Shown one piece after another: positions 14,876 through 22,922 of a stretch of DNA of 37,889 nt. The translations under genes and the position numbers were made by a program. The DNA is taken from the NCBI RefSeq assembly GCF_002920535.1, contig NZ_PQSS01000071.1, positions 1 to 37,889 on the forward strand, given 5' to 3'. The stretch comes from Streptomyces sp. Ru71 (GTDB lineage: Bacteria; Actinomycetota; Actinomycetes; Streptomycetales; Streptomycetaceae). The notes below the pieces were generated by a model. That model worked only from the letters and a program-made list of their open reading frames with translations, searched no databases and was not told where the DNA came from. Within the stretch, counting starts at the first letter, position 1. Each line of letters opens with the position of its first letter.

Positions 14876-15877
14876 CTAGCTCCAGCGGATCGGCAGCGGC
14901 AGCGCCGTCAGCAGCCCCGACACCGCGACCACGGCGCCCAGTGCGACGACCTCCGCCCGCGCGGGCGCGCACGCGGTCAGCGGGTCGGCGGCCCGCCGCA
15001 GCCGCGTCCGCGCGATCAGCGCCAGCACCGCGGCGACGGCCACGAGGAGCACCTTGGCCAGCAGCACGCGCCCGTACGCCGTCGTCGTCAGCTGCTCGAC
15101 GACCGTCTCCGGCGGCATGCGGCGCAGCGAACTGCACACCCCGGTCGCGGTGATCGCGGCGAGCAGGACGACGGCCACGCGCGCGTAGAGACCCAGCAGG
15201 GCGGCCCCGGCCGTACCGCCGCCCCAGCGGCGGAGGGTGCGCAGCGCGTACAGCAGTCCGCCCGTCCACAGCGCCGCGCAGGTCAGATGCACCACCGTGA
15301 GCGCGGATCCGAGCAGCGGGGTGTGCTCGGTCGTCGGGTGGGCGCGCAGCGCCTCGGCGACGATCACCGCGGCCAGTGGCCACACCCGGGTGCCGGGCCG
15401 GGCACACAGGCCGGCCACCAGGAACGCGTTCACCTCCAGCAGGGCCAGCTTGCCGTCCCGGGACCGGTACAGACCGCCGACGTCGATCTCGCCGAGGCTG
15501 TGCGGGACCAGGTTGCCGGTGGCCACCACGGAGGCCAGCGCCAGCGCGGCGAGGAAACCGGCGGCCGCGGCGTACGGCGCCCAGCTGCGCGGCCGTACGT
15601 CCGCCGCGCCGGGCACCCGGTGGGCCAGCCGGTCCACGAACAGCTCGCCCACCGGCACGGACAGCGCCGCGAACAGCACGGCCCGCAGCAGCGCGATGCC
15701 CCCGGCACCGGGCGCGGCGGCCTCCCCGGTCTCGTGCAGCGCGGCGGACGGCCCGAGCAGCGGGATCAGCGCCCCGAGGGTCACCAGGACGAGGACGGCG
15801 GCAATCCGGCCCGCGCCGGTCCGCCGCCCGGAGCCGCCCGCGTCGGCGACCTCGGTGGTCGGTCGTGTCAAGGTCAC
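14876..15877 (-). CDS. CopD family copper resistance/uptake membrane protein
   Basis: A 333-residue polytopic membrane protein with about eight hydrophobic helices. The CopD domain is recognisable in the second half: GSALTVVHLTCAALWTGGLL (conserved His and Trp in a TM helix), then RVAVVLLAAITATGVCSSL and AYGRVLLAKVLLVAVAAVLA with the conserved Gly-Arg-x-Leu-x-x-Lys. CopD proteins move copper across the inner membrane, often with CopC. No CopC gene is visible nearby. The start is GTG at 15877. It probably forms its own unit, since the CoA-transferase gene upstream ends 100 bp away. Confidence 0.88.
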   Translation of the reverse strand: MTLTRPTTEVADAGGSGRRTGAGRIAAVLVLVTLGALIPLLGPSAALHETGEAAAPGAGGIALLRAVLFAALSVPVGELFVDRLAHRVPGAADVRPRSWAPYAAAAGFLAALALASVVATGNLVPHSLGEIDVGGLYRSRDGKLALLEVNAFLVAGLCARPGTRVWPLAAVIVAEALRAHPTTEHTPLLGSALTVVHLTCAALWTGGLLYALRTLRRWGGGTAGAALLGLYARVAVVLLAAITATGVCSSLRRMPPETVVEQLTTTAYGRVLLAKVLLVAVAAVLALIARTRLRRAADPLTACAPARAEVVALGAVVAVSGLLTALPLPIRWS

Positions 15878-15976
15878 CTCAAGATCTTGGCCAGCCGCCC
15901 AGAACCGGGCAAGTCCAGGAAAACAACTGGCTGGACGGCATTCCGCCCCTCCGTACGATTTCGGCCGCCGGCCGGC

Positions 15977-17347
15977 TCAGGCCCAGCGCGCGGGGTCGGC
16001 GCCCCAGCGTCCTGAGGGCCGGGCCCAGTCGGCGGGCCCGTCGGCGAACGACACCGCGGGCCGGGCATAGCGCAGCCGGCCCAGCGCGCTGTCGGTCTCG
16101 GCGAGCCAGGGCTCGGGCCCGTCGTACGGCTGGTGCGGGCCGGCCGTGTCCGTGGCGCCCCCGCCGGTGAGCCAGGCCGCCGTCCGGGCCAGCGCCAGCC
16201 GTACGCACCGGCTGCCGCCCTGCCGCGTCTGCTCGGTCAGCGCCCGCAGCACGGCCGCCGCGAGCAGATACCCCGTGCCGTGGTCGAGGGCCTGCGCGGG
16301 CAGCGCGCCCGGCGCCTGCGCCGAGCCCTCGGTGACCGCGATGCCGGTCGCCACCTGCACCAGGCTGTCGAAGCCGCGCCGCTGGGCCCACGGCCCGTAC
16401 GCGCCCCACGCCGACACCTGCGCCACCACGATCCCGGGCCGGCGCTCGGCCAGTGCACGCGGGGAGAGCCCGAACCGGTCCAGAGTGCCGGGCCGGTACC
16501 CGGTGACGACGACGTCCGCGTCGGCCAGCAGTTCCTCGAACGCCGCCCGGTCCGCCGCCAGGTCCAGCAGCGCCGACCGCTTGCCGAAGCCGGTGTCGGC
16601 GTGCTGGTCGGGCAGTTCGGGCAGGTGCGGGGCGTCGATCCGCAGCACGTCGGCGCCGAGCAGCGCGAGCGTGCGGGTGGCGACGGGCCCGGCGAGGACC
16701 CGGGTGAGGTCGAGCACGCGTATCCCGGCGGCGGGCAGCAGGGGAGTGGCGTCCAGCGGTGCGAGCACCCGCGCGGGGGCGTCGTCCAGCCGCTCCCGTT
16801 CGACGAGGGGCCGCCCGGAGAGGGCGGCGGCCTGCGGATGGCGGGCCCACTCCTCGGGGGTGCGCAGGGCGACGGCGAGCCCGCCGGCGGCGTACACGCT
16901 CTCCTCGACCTCGACGGCGGCCCGCCCGGCGAGTGCGGCTTCGACTGCGCTGACGTCCGGCTCCACGCCGCCCAGCGCACGCAGCAGCCGCTCCCGGTGG
17001 TGCGGATAGTTGGCGTGGGTGCGCACCCACCCGTCGGCCGTGCGCCACAGCCGGGACAACGGTGCGAAGGAGACGGGTGCCCGCCCGTCCACGAGCAGCA
17101 GCCGCTCACTGTGGAAGGCGGCCGCCACGGCACCGTCGTCCACCCGCACGGCCGGCACCTGCGGCAGGGCGGCCCGGTGTGCGCCCAGTTCGGCGCCGGC
17201 CAGCGCGCACGCCCCGACGCACGCGCGTGCCAGCTCCCGCACGGGAAGGCGCGCGGCGAGCGCGCCCTCCCGCACCACGGTCGACGTCCGCGCGAGCAGG
17301 GCGGGATCGCCGCCCAGCGCGGACCACGCGGACTTGATGGAAGTCAT
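15977..17347 (-). CDS. CoA-transferase family III (CaiB/BaiF) protein with unusual domain order
   Basis: A 456-residue protein. The hallmark opening of family III enzymes, GIRVLDLTRVLAGPVATR, is not at the N-terminus but at residues 208-225. It continues through VVVTGYRPG to QALDHGTGYLLAAA, where Asp355 matches the catalytic Asp of formyl-CoA transferase. The first 200 residues look like the C-terminal half of such a protein, including SRLWRTADGWVRTHANYPHH (98-117) and the later EEWARHPQ. The chain therefore looks like a permutation or a fusion of two partial units. Family III enzymes move CoA between carboxylic acids; substrates here are unknown. ATG at 17347 lacks a strong ribosome-binding site. 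Two palindromes lie just upstream. Confidence 0.85.
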   Translation of the reverse strand: MTSIKSAWSALGGDPALLARTSTVVREGALAARLPVRELARACVGACALAGAELGAHRAALPQVPAVRVDDGAVAAAFHSERLLLVDGRAPVSFAPLSRLWRTADGWVRTHANYPHHRERLLRALGGVEPDVSAVEAALAGRAAVEVEESVYAAGGLAVALRTPEEWARHPQAAALSGRPLVERERLDDAPARVLAPLDATPLLPAAGIRVLDLTRVLAGPVATRTLALLGADVLRIDAPHLPELPDQHADTGFGKRSALLDLAADRAAFEELLADADVVVTGYRPGTLDRFGLSPRALAERRPGIVVAQVSAWGAYGPWAQRRGFDSLVQVATGIAVTEGSAQAPGALPAQALDHGTGYLLAAAVLRALTEQTRQGGSRCVRLALARTAAWLTGGGATDTAGPHQPYDGPEPWLAETDSALGRLRYARPAVSFADGPADWARPSGRWGADPARWA

Positions 17348-17348
17348 G

Positions 17349-17380
17349 ACTGCAATGATGCAGTATTGACTCAATCAATA
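17349..17380. promoter_or_regulatory. Operator-like double palindrome upstream of the CoA-transferase gene
   Basis: ACTGCA-ATGA-TGCAGT (17349-17364) is a perfect 6-bp inverted repeat. It shares one base with TATTGACTCAATCAATA (17364-17380), a 17-bp palindrome with one mismatched pair. The block is strikingly AT-rich for this genome and lies 2-33 bp upstream of the minus-strand ATG. A TATATT -10 candidate on the minus strand (17378-17383) would put the repeats between transcript start and ATG. This is the geometry of a repressor operator. Confidence 0.6.
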
Positions 17381-17409
17381 TATGGACGGAATCGGTTCGA
17401 TCCCCCGGG

Positions 17410-18930
17410 TCACTTGGTGACCGCGTCCAGTGCGTCCGCCATGCCCCAGCCGTAGAAGCCGTTGCGGTTCTTCGTGCCCTCGCACACGGCGTCGACCTTG
17501 CCGTCGCCGTCGATGTCGTACGGGTCCGTGCACGGCGTGGCGTCGGCCTCGGCGTACAGCAGGGCCTTCACCAGGGCCGCCGGGGCGTGCGGGTGCGTCG
17601 ACTTGATCAGCGCGGCCACCCCCGCGACATGCGGCGTCGCCATCGACGTACCCGCCATGTAACCCCACTTGCCGCCGGGCAGCGTGCCCAGGATCAGGCC
17701 GCTGGTGGCCGGCGGGGCCGGGGTCTGGAAGCGGGTCGAGTCGCCGCCCGGGGCGGCTATGTCGATCACGCCCAGGCCGTGGTTGGAGAAGGACGACTTG
17801 ATCCCCTTCGCGCCCGTCGCCGCCACCGTCACCACACCCGGCAGCTGGGTCGGGATGTCGAAGCACTTGGACGGGTCGATCACCCGGTCGCCCGGGGTGG
17901 AGTCGTTCGGTGAGACCGGGTCGGTGATCTCGTCGGCGGCGAGGTCGTAGTTCTCGTTGCCGGCCGCCGCGACGTTCACCGCGCCCTTCTTCTCCGCGTA
18001 CCGCGACGCGCGCGTTACGGCCTCCACCAGAGCCTTCTGGTCGGGGTCGTCGGTGCAGTTGAAGTACCACGGGTCTGTGTAATAGCTGTTGTTCGTCACG
18101 TCGACGCCGTGCTCCGCCGCCCAGACGAAACCGCAGACGACCGCCTCCGTGTAGAAGAAGCCGTCCGGGTTGCCCACCTTGATGCCGGCGACCTTCACGC
18201 CCGGCGCGACACCCGTCATGCCGACGCCGTTCTTCGCCGCGGCGATCTCACCGGCCACGTGCGTGCCGTGCGGGCTCTCCGCCGCGCTCGGCCGCCACGC
18301 CCCGTCGGCGGTGTCCGGCTTGCCCGCCACGCAGTTGACGGAGGCGGCCCGGTCGAAGTTCGGCGCGATGTCCGGGTGGGTGTCGTCGACGCCGGTGTCG
18401 AGCACGGCGACGGTGACGTCCCGGCTGCCCAGCGTCTTCTCGTGCGCCTTGTCCGCCTTGATGGCCGGCAGGTCCCACTGCAGCGGTTCCAGCGGGTCCT
18501 GCCCGGCGGCGGCCTGGGCGTCGGCGACCTCCTCGGCGGTGAGCACCTTCGGCGTGCCCATGTCGCCGGTCGACTGGGCGGGCAGCGGCGCGGTGCGCGT
18601 GGCACCCGCCGACTGAACGCCCGCGACCGTGCGCAGGGTCTTGGCGAAGTCGGCGTTCGACGCGTGGACGACGATCACGCCGATCTGGTCGTACGAGGTC
18701 ACGATCGTCCCGCCGGCCTCGGCGATCGCCTTCTTCACGTGGGCCGAGACGCCGTGCCCCGGGGCGACGTTGACGACATAGCTGAGCGCTGTCGAGTCGG
18801 CGGCCGCGGGAGCCGCCTGCTGCGGCGCGGCCGAGGCCGTGACGTTCGGCAGGAACGCCAGAGCCGTCGCCAGGGCCATGCCGGCCGGGATCGCGAGCAG
18901 GCGGCGGTGGCGCGGGTGAGGCGCTGTCAT
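17410..18930 (-). CDS. Secreted S8 family serine protease (subtilase), copy 1
   Basis: A 506-residue secreted subtilase. A signal peptide spans about residues 1-35 (basic start, hydrophobic core, likely cut after ASA). The propeptide (about 46-115) resembles the I9 inhibitor fold, ending near VQSAGATRTAPL. Catalytic residues are Asp178 in AVLDTGVDDTHPD, His221 in HGTHVAGE and Ser429 in GTSMATPHVAG, with oxyanion Asn325 in AAAGNEN. Six or so Cys residues suggest disulfides. A DGDGKVD loop near the C-terminus resembles a calcium-binding loop. ATG 18930 has a GGAG upstream at a somewhat long distance. It lies 65 bp downstream of a close paralogue in the same orientation. Confidence 0.95.
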   Translation of the reverse strand: MTAPHPRHRRLLAIPAGMALATALAFLPNVTASAAPQQAAPAAADSTALSYVVNVAPGHGVSAHVKKAIAEAGGTIVTSYDQIGVIVVHASNADFAKTLRTVAGVQSAGATRTAPLPAQSTGDMGTPKVLTAEEVADAQAAAGQDPLEPLQWDLPAIKADKAHEKTLGSRDVTVAVLDTGVDDTHPDIAPNFDRAASVNCVAGKPDTADGAWRPSAAESPHGTHVAGEIAAAKNGVGMTGVAPGVKVAGIKVGNPDGFFYTEAVVCGFVWAAEHGVDVTNNSYYTDPWYFNCTDDPDQKALVEAVTRASRYAEKKGAVNVAAAGNENYDLAADEITDPVSPNDSTPGDRVIDPSKCFDIPTQLPGVVTVAATGAKGIKSSFSNHGLGVIDIAAPGGDSTRFQTPAPPATSGLILGTLPGGKWGYMAGTSMATPHVAGVAALIKSTHPHAPAALVKALLYAEADATPCTDPYDIDGDGKVDAVCEGTKNRNGFYGWGMADALDAVTK

Positions 18931-18995
18931 GATGTGAATGTCTCCAGTTCGTTCGCGGTACGAGCGGGCCGTGCGGACGTGCCGGGAGAACCCGG

Positions 18996-20522
18996 TCACT
19001 CGACCGCGCGCAGCGCGTCGACGATGCCGAAGCCGTAGAAGCCGTTGACGCGCTCGCCGCCCACGCAGGTCGCGTCCACCACGCCGTCGCCGTCACCGTC
19101 GTACGGACCGGCCGGGCAGCCCGGGTTGTCCGCCTGCGCCTTGAGCAGCGCCCGCAGCTGGGCCGGGGTCGCGTGCGGGTGGGCGGACTTCAGCAGCGCG
19201 GCCACACCGGCCACGTGCGGGGAGGCCATCGAGGTGCCCTGGAGGAAGCCGTACTGGTTGTTCGGCATCGTCGACAGGATGCGGCCGTTCTTCGACGGGG
19301 TGTCCGGGATCTTGTACTTGTCGCCGCCCGGGGCCGCCACGTCCACCACACCGAGGCCGTAGCTGGAGTAGTACGACTTGGCGCCCGTGACGCCGGTCGC
19401 GCTCACCGTGACCACGCCGGGCAGCTGGGTCGGCACGTCGAAGCACTCGTGCGGGTCGATCGTGCGGGTCACCGGGGTCGCGTCGTCCGGGCTGGAGTCG
19501 TCCACCAGCGCGTCGGAGTCCAGGTCGTCGTTGGAGTTGCCCGCCGAGGCGACGTTCAGGGTGCCCTTGCGCTGGGCGTACTGCTGCGCCCGGTTGACCG
19601 CGTCGACGATGGCCCGCTGATCGGGGTCGTCCATGCAGTTGTACAGCCACGGGTCCACGTAGTAGCTGTTGTTGGTGATCTCCACGCCGTGGTCGGCGGC
19701 GAACACGAACGCGCAGACCACGTTCTCCGGGTAGAACAGGCCGTCCTTCGGGTCGCTCACCTTGATGCCGGCGACCTTCACGCCGGGCGCGACACCGGCG
19801 ACGCCTATGCCGTTGCGGGCGGCGGCTATCTCACCGGCGACATGGGTGCCGTGGTAGTCCTCGGCCGGGTTGTACGGCCGCCAGGCGCCCTCGCTGGTGT
19901 CCGCGACACCGCCGACGCAGTTGGCCGACTGGGACCGGGAGAAGTTCGGCGCGAGGTCCGGGTGGGTGTCGTCCACACCGGTGTCGATGACCGCGACCGT
20001 GACGTTCCTGCTACCCGGGTTGGTCTTCGCGGCCTTGTCGGCGCCGATCGCCCGCAGGTCCCACTGGTCGGCCTCCAGCGGCTCCTCGCCCGCGGCGGCG
20101 CCCTGGGTGACCTGCGCGGCCTGGGCCTGCGACAGGTACTGCACCGCGCCCTCTTCGGTGGTGCCCGCGGCGCTCAGCGGGGCCGTGCGCGTGGCGCCCG
20201 CCGACTGCACGCCGCGCACCTCGCGTATCTCCTTGCCGAAGTCCGGGTTGGCGGAGTGCACGACGAACACGCCTATGCGCGCGTACGTCGCCACGATCGT
20301 CCCGCCGTGCGCGGTGATCGCCCGCTGCACCGACGCGATCGTGCCGTGGTCGGTCCTGGTGTTGACGACGTACGACAGCGTCCCGGCCGAGTCCGCCGCG
20401 GCGTCGGCCGCGACGCGCGGGGCGGCCGACGCCACCGACGGCAGGAAGCCGAGCGAGGCGGTCAGCGACAGCACGACGGGCACGGCGAGGGCGAGACGGC
20501 GTCTGGAACGAAGATGAGCCAT
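18996..20522 (-). CDS. Secreted S8 family serine protease (subtilase), copy 2
   Basis: A 508-residue paralogue of the downstream protease, collinear along its whole length. It has a signal peptide at about 1-34 (LALAVPVVLSLTASLGFLPS, cut near ASA), an I9-like propeptide and the catalytic motifs AVIDTGVDDTHPD, HGTHVAGEIAA, SAGNSND and GTSMASPHVAG. The calcium-loop-like DGDGDGVVD near the C-terminus is also kept. Subtilases of this kind digest proteins outside the cell or process exported precursors. ATG 20522 is preceded by GGAGA at good spacing. A 7-bp stem with a 12-nt loop (20554-20560 with 20573-20579) lies in its leader. The gene probably leads a two-gene unit with copy 1. Confidence 0.95.
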   Translation of the reverse strand: MAHLRSRRRLALAVPVVLSLTASLGFLPSVASAAPRVAADAAADSAGTLSYVVNTRTDHGTIASVQRAITAHGGTIVATYARIGVFVVHSANPDFGKEIREVRGVQSAGATRTAPLSAAGTTEEGAVQYLSQAQAAQVTQGAAAGEEPLEADQWDLRAIGADKAAKTNPGSRNVTVAVIDTGVDDTHPDLAPNFSRSQSANCVGGVADTSEGAWRPYNPAEDYHGTHVAGEIAAARNGIGVAGVAPGVKVAGIKVSDPKDGLFYPENVVCAFVFAADHGVEITNNSYYVDPWLYNCMDDPDQRAIVDAVNRAQQYAQRKGTLNVASAGNSNDDLDSDALVDDSSPDDATPVTRTIDPHECFDVPTQLPGVVTVSATGVTGAKSYYSSYGLGVVDVAAPGGDKYKIPDTPSKNGRILSTMPNNQYGFLQGTSMASPHVAGVAALLKSAHPHATPAQLRALLKAQADNPGCPAGPYDGDGDGVVDATCVGGERVNGFYGFGIVDALRAVE

Positions 20523-20767
20523 GGGGTCTCCACATCATCCTGAAACGAAACCGGCCCGAGACACAGGTGGTCCTCGGGCAGGTACATGACGGGTGGTGCA
20601 GGCCGAAGCTATCCCGCCACCTCGCGGGCCAGCAATGACTCATGACGCTGCTTCTGAAGAAAACCGCTTACTGAACCGCTCCCAGCGCGGCGCCGTGACG
20701 TTGAATGGGGAGTCCCAGCACGATCGGGATCCCCGGCCCCAACCGTCCCCGATGCGAGGAGAACCAG

Positions 20768-21124
20768 GTGGCCACCGAGACACCGCCCCCCTCCCCTTCC
20801 CCCACCGCGCTCCCCGCCACGGAGGAGTTCGCGCGGATGCAGCAGAGCGCGGAGTTCGGCGAACTGCGCCGCTCCCACCGCTCCTTCGCCTTCCCGCTCA
20901 CCGTCGCCTTCATCGCCTGGTACCTGCTGTACGTCCTGCTGTCCAACTACGCGGGCGACTTCATGGGCACCAAGCTGTTCGGCAACATCAACGTCGCCCT
21001 CGCCCTCGGCCTCGCCCAGTTCCTCACCACCTTCCTCATCGCCTGGTGGTACGCGCGGCACGCCGCCGCCAAGCTCGACCCGAAGGCCGAGGCCATCAAG
21101 TCCCGGATGGAGGGCGGAGAATGA
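20768..21124 (+). CDS. DUF485 membrane protein, partner of the symporter
   Basis: A 118-residue protein with a Pro/Ser/Thr-rich N-terminus and the DUF485 core: FGELRRSHRSFAFPLTVAFI, then YLLYVLLSNYAGDFMGTKL, and a second TM with FLTTFLIAWWYARHA. DUF485 proteins are encoded directly before ActP-type acetate symporters in many bacteria, as here. I chose GTG 20768 because AGGAGAA lies just upstream; a longer in-frame reading has no site. Its stop overlaps the symporter start (ATGA at 21121-21124), indicating translational coupling. Confidence 0.93.
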   Translation: MATETPPPSPSPTALPATEEFARMQQSAEFGELRRSHRSFAFPLTVAFIAWYLLYVLLSNYAGDFMGTKLFGNINVALALGLAQFLTTFLIAWWYARHAAAKLDPKAEAIKSRMEGGE

Positions 21125-22746
21125 GCCCCGCGCAGCAGACCCTGCTGGCCGCCGGCGAGGCGAGCGAGCACCGGACGCTGATCATCACCCTGTTCGCGGT
21201 GTTCGTCGCCGCGACCCTCGTCATCACCGTCTGGGCCGGCCGGCAGACCAAGGACGCCGCCGACTTCTACGCCGGCGGCCGGCAGTTCAGCGGCTTCCAG
21301 AACGGACTCGCCGTCTCCGGCGACTACATGTCCGCCGCGTCCTTCCTCGGCATCGCCGGCGCCATCGCCCTCTTCGGCTACGACGGCTTCCTGTACTCCA
21401 TCGGCTTCCTCGTGGCCTGGCTGGTCGCCCTGCTCCTGGTCGCCGAGCCGCTGCGCAATTCCGGCCGCTACACCATGGGCGACGTCCTGGCGTACCGCAT
21501 GCGCCAGCGGCCCGTCCGCACGGCAGCGGGCACCTCCACGATCGTCGTGTCGATCTTCTACCTGCTCGCGCAGATGGCGGGCGCCGGCGTCCTCGTGTCC
21601 CTGCTCCTGGGCATCACCAGCGACGGCGGCAAGATCGGCATCGTGGCCCTGGTCGGCGTGCTGATGATCGTCTACGTCACGATCGGCGGCATGAAGGGCA
21701 CCACCTGGGTGCAGATGGTCAAGGCCGTCCTGCTCGTCCTGGGCGCCCTGCTGCTGACCTTCCTGGTGCTGCTGAAGTTCGACTTCAACATCTCCGACCT
21801 GCTCGGCTCGGCCGCCGACAACAGCGGCAAGGGTTCGGCCTTCCTGGAGCCCGGCCTGAAGTACGGCGCCACCGGCACCACCAAGCTCGACTTCCTCTCC
21901 CTCGGCATCGCCCTGGTGCTCGGCACCGCCGGCCTGCCGCACATCCTGATCCGCTTCTACACCGTCCCGACCGCCAAGGCCGCCCGCAAGTCCGTCCTGT
22001 GGGCCATCGGCCTGATCGGCGCCTTCTACCTGATGACCCTCGCCCTCGGCTTCGGCGCCGCCGCGCTGATCAAGCCGGACGAGATCATCGCCTCCAACAA
22101 GGCCGGCAACACCGCCGCCCCGCTGCTCGCCCTGCACCTCGGCGGCGTCGACTCCAACTGGGGCGCGATCCTGCTGGCCTCCATCTCCGCGGTCGCCTTC
22201 GCCACCATCCTCGCCGTCGTCGCCGGCCTGACCCTGGCGTCCTCGTCGTCCTTCGCGCACGACATCTACGCCAACGTCATCAAGAGGGGCCAGGCCACCG
22301 AGAAGCAGGAGCTCGGCGCGGCCCGCTGGGCCACCGTCGGCATCGGCGCCGTCTCCATCGTCCTCGGCGCCCTCGCCCGCGACCTGAACGTCGCCGGCCT
22401 GGTCGCGCTCGCCTTCGCCGTCGCCGCCTCCGCCAACCTGCCGACGATCCTCTACAGCCTGTTCTGGAAGCGCTTCACCACCGCCGGGGCGCTGTGGTCG
22501 ATCTACGGCGGCCTGGTCACCGCGGTCGGCCTGGTGCTGTTCTCCCCGGTCGTCTCCGGCAAACCGACGTCGATGTTCCCGGACGTCGACTTCCACTGGT
22601 TCCCGCTGGAGAACCCCGGCCTGATCTCCATCCCCGTCGGATTCCTGCTCGGGATCGTGGGCACCCTGCTGTCGAAGGAGACCCCGGACACCGGCAAGTA
22701 CGCCGAACTGGAGGTGCGCTCGCTCACCGGCACCGGAGCGCACTGA
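21121..22746 (+). CDS. actP: Sodium:solute symporter, cation/acetate symporter type
   Basis: A 541-residue polytopic protein of the sodium:solute symporter family with about 13 TM helices. Diagnostic segments include DFYAGGRQFSGFQNGLAVSG, DYMSAASFLGIAGAIALFGY and GTAGLPHILIRFYTVPTAKA, plus SAVAFATILAVVAGLTLASS-SSFAHDIY. These match ActP, which imports acetate and other short carboxylates with a cation. The N-terminus agrees with relatives that carry a preceding DUF485 gene. It is the second gene of the pair, with a 4-bp overlap, and is followed by the palindrome cluster upstream of moaA. Confidence 0.93.
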   Translation: MSPAQQTLLAAGEASEHRTLIITLFAVFVAATLVITVWAGRQTKDAADFYAGGRQFSGFQNGLAVSGDYMSAASFLGIAGAIALFGYDGFLYSIGFLVAWLVALLLVAEPLRNSGRYTMGDVLAYRMRQRPVRTAAGTSTIVVSIFYLLAQMAGAGVLVSLLLGITSDGGKIGIVALVGVLMIVYVTIGGMKGTTWVQMVKAVLLVLGALLLTFLVLLKFDFNISDLLGSAADNSGKGSAFLEPGLKYGATGTTKLDFLSLGIALVLGTAGLPHILIRFYTVPTAKAARKSVLWAIGLIGAFYLMTLALGFGAAALIKPDEIIASNKAGNTAAPLLALHLGGVDSNWGAILLASISAVAFATILAVVAGLTLASSSSFAHDIYANVIKRGQATEKQELGAARWATVGIGAVSIVLGALARDLNVAGLVALAFAVAASANLPTILYSLFWKRFTTAGALWSIYGGLVTAVGLVLFSPVVSGKPTSMFPDVDFHWFPLENPGLISIPVGFLLGIVGTLLSKETPDTGKYAELEVRSLTGTGAH

Positions 22747-22791
22747 ACCCGGCCCGTCACATCCTCCGAGCGGCCGTGGCGTGGGTGCCTG

Positions 22792-22830
22792 GTAGGTACC
22801 TACGACGCGGCCGCGTCCCACGTCGTGGGA
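22792..22830. promoter_or_regulatory. Three abutting perfect palindromes upstream of moaA
   Basis: GTAGGTACCTAC (22792-22803), GACGCGGCCGCGTC (22804-22817) and TCCCACGTCGTGGGA (22816-22830) tile 39 bp without a gap. An alternative stem ACGACG (22802-22807) with CGTCGT (22821-22826) crosses the second and third. The block lies 46 bp after the symporter stop and about 30 bp before a -10-like TAGGCT at 22862-22867. It may be a terminator for the symporter, a multi-site operator for moaA, or both. No known Moco riboswitch pattern is recognised. Confidence 0.6.
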
Positions 22831-22922
22831 TCGGGCTGGTGTAGCTGTCAGTGGTGTCACGTAGGCTCACAGATGAGGGCAGACGAATGATCCGCCGATC
22901 CGTGACGAGGGAGGGGGCCCAC

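Noticed and set aside
22747..22922. Molybdenum cofactor riboswitch before moaA
   Set aside because: The structure consists of simple palindromes and does not show the multi-helix arrangement of known Moco RNAs.
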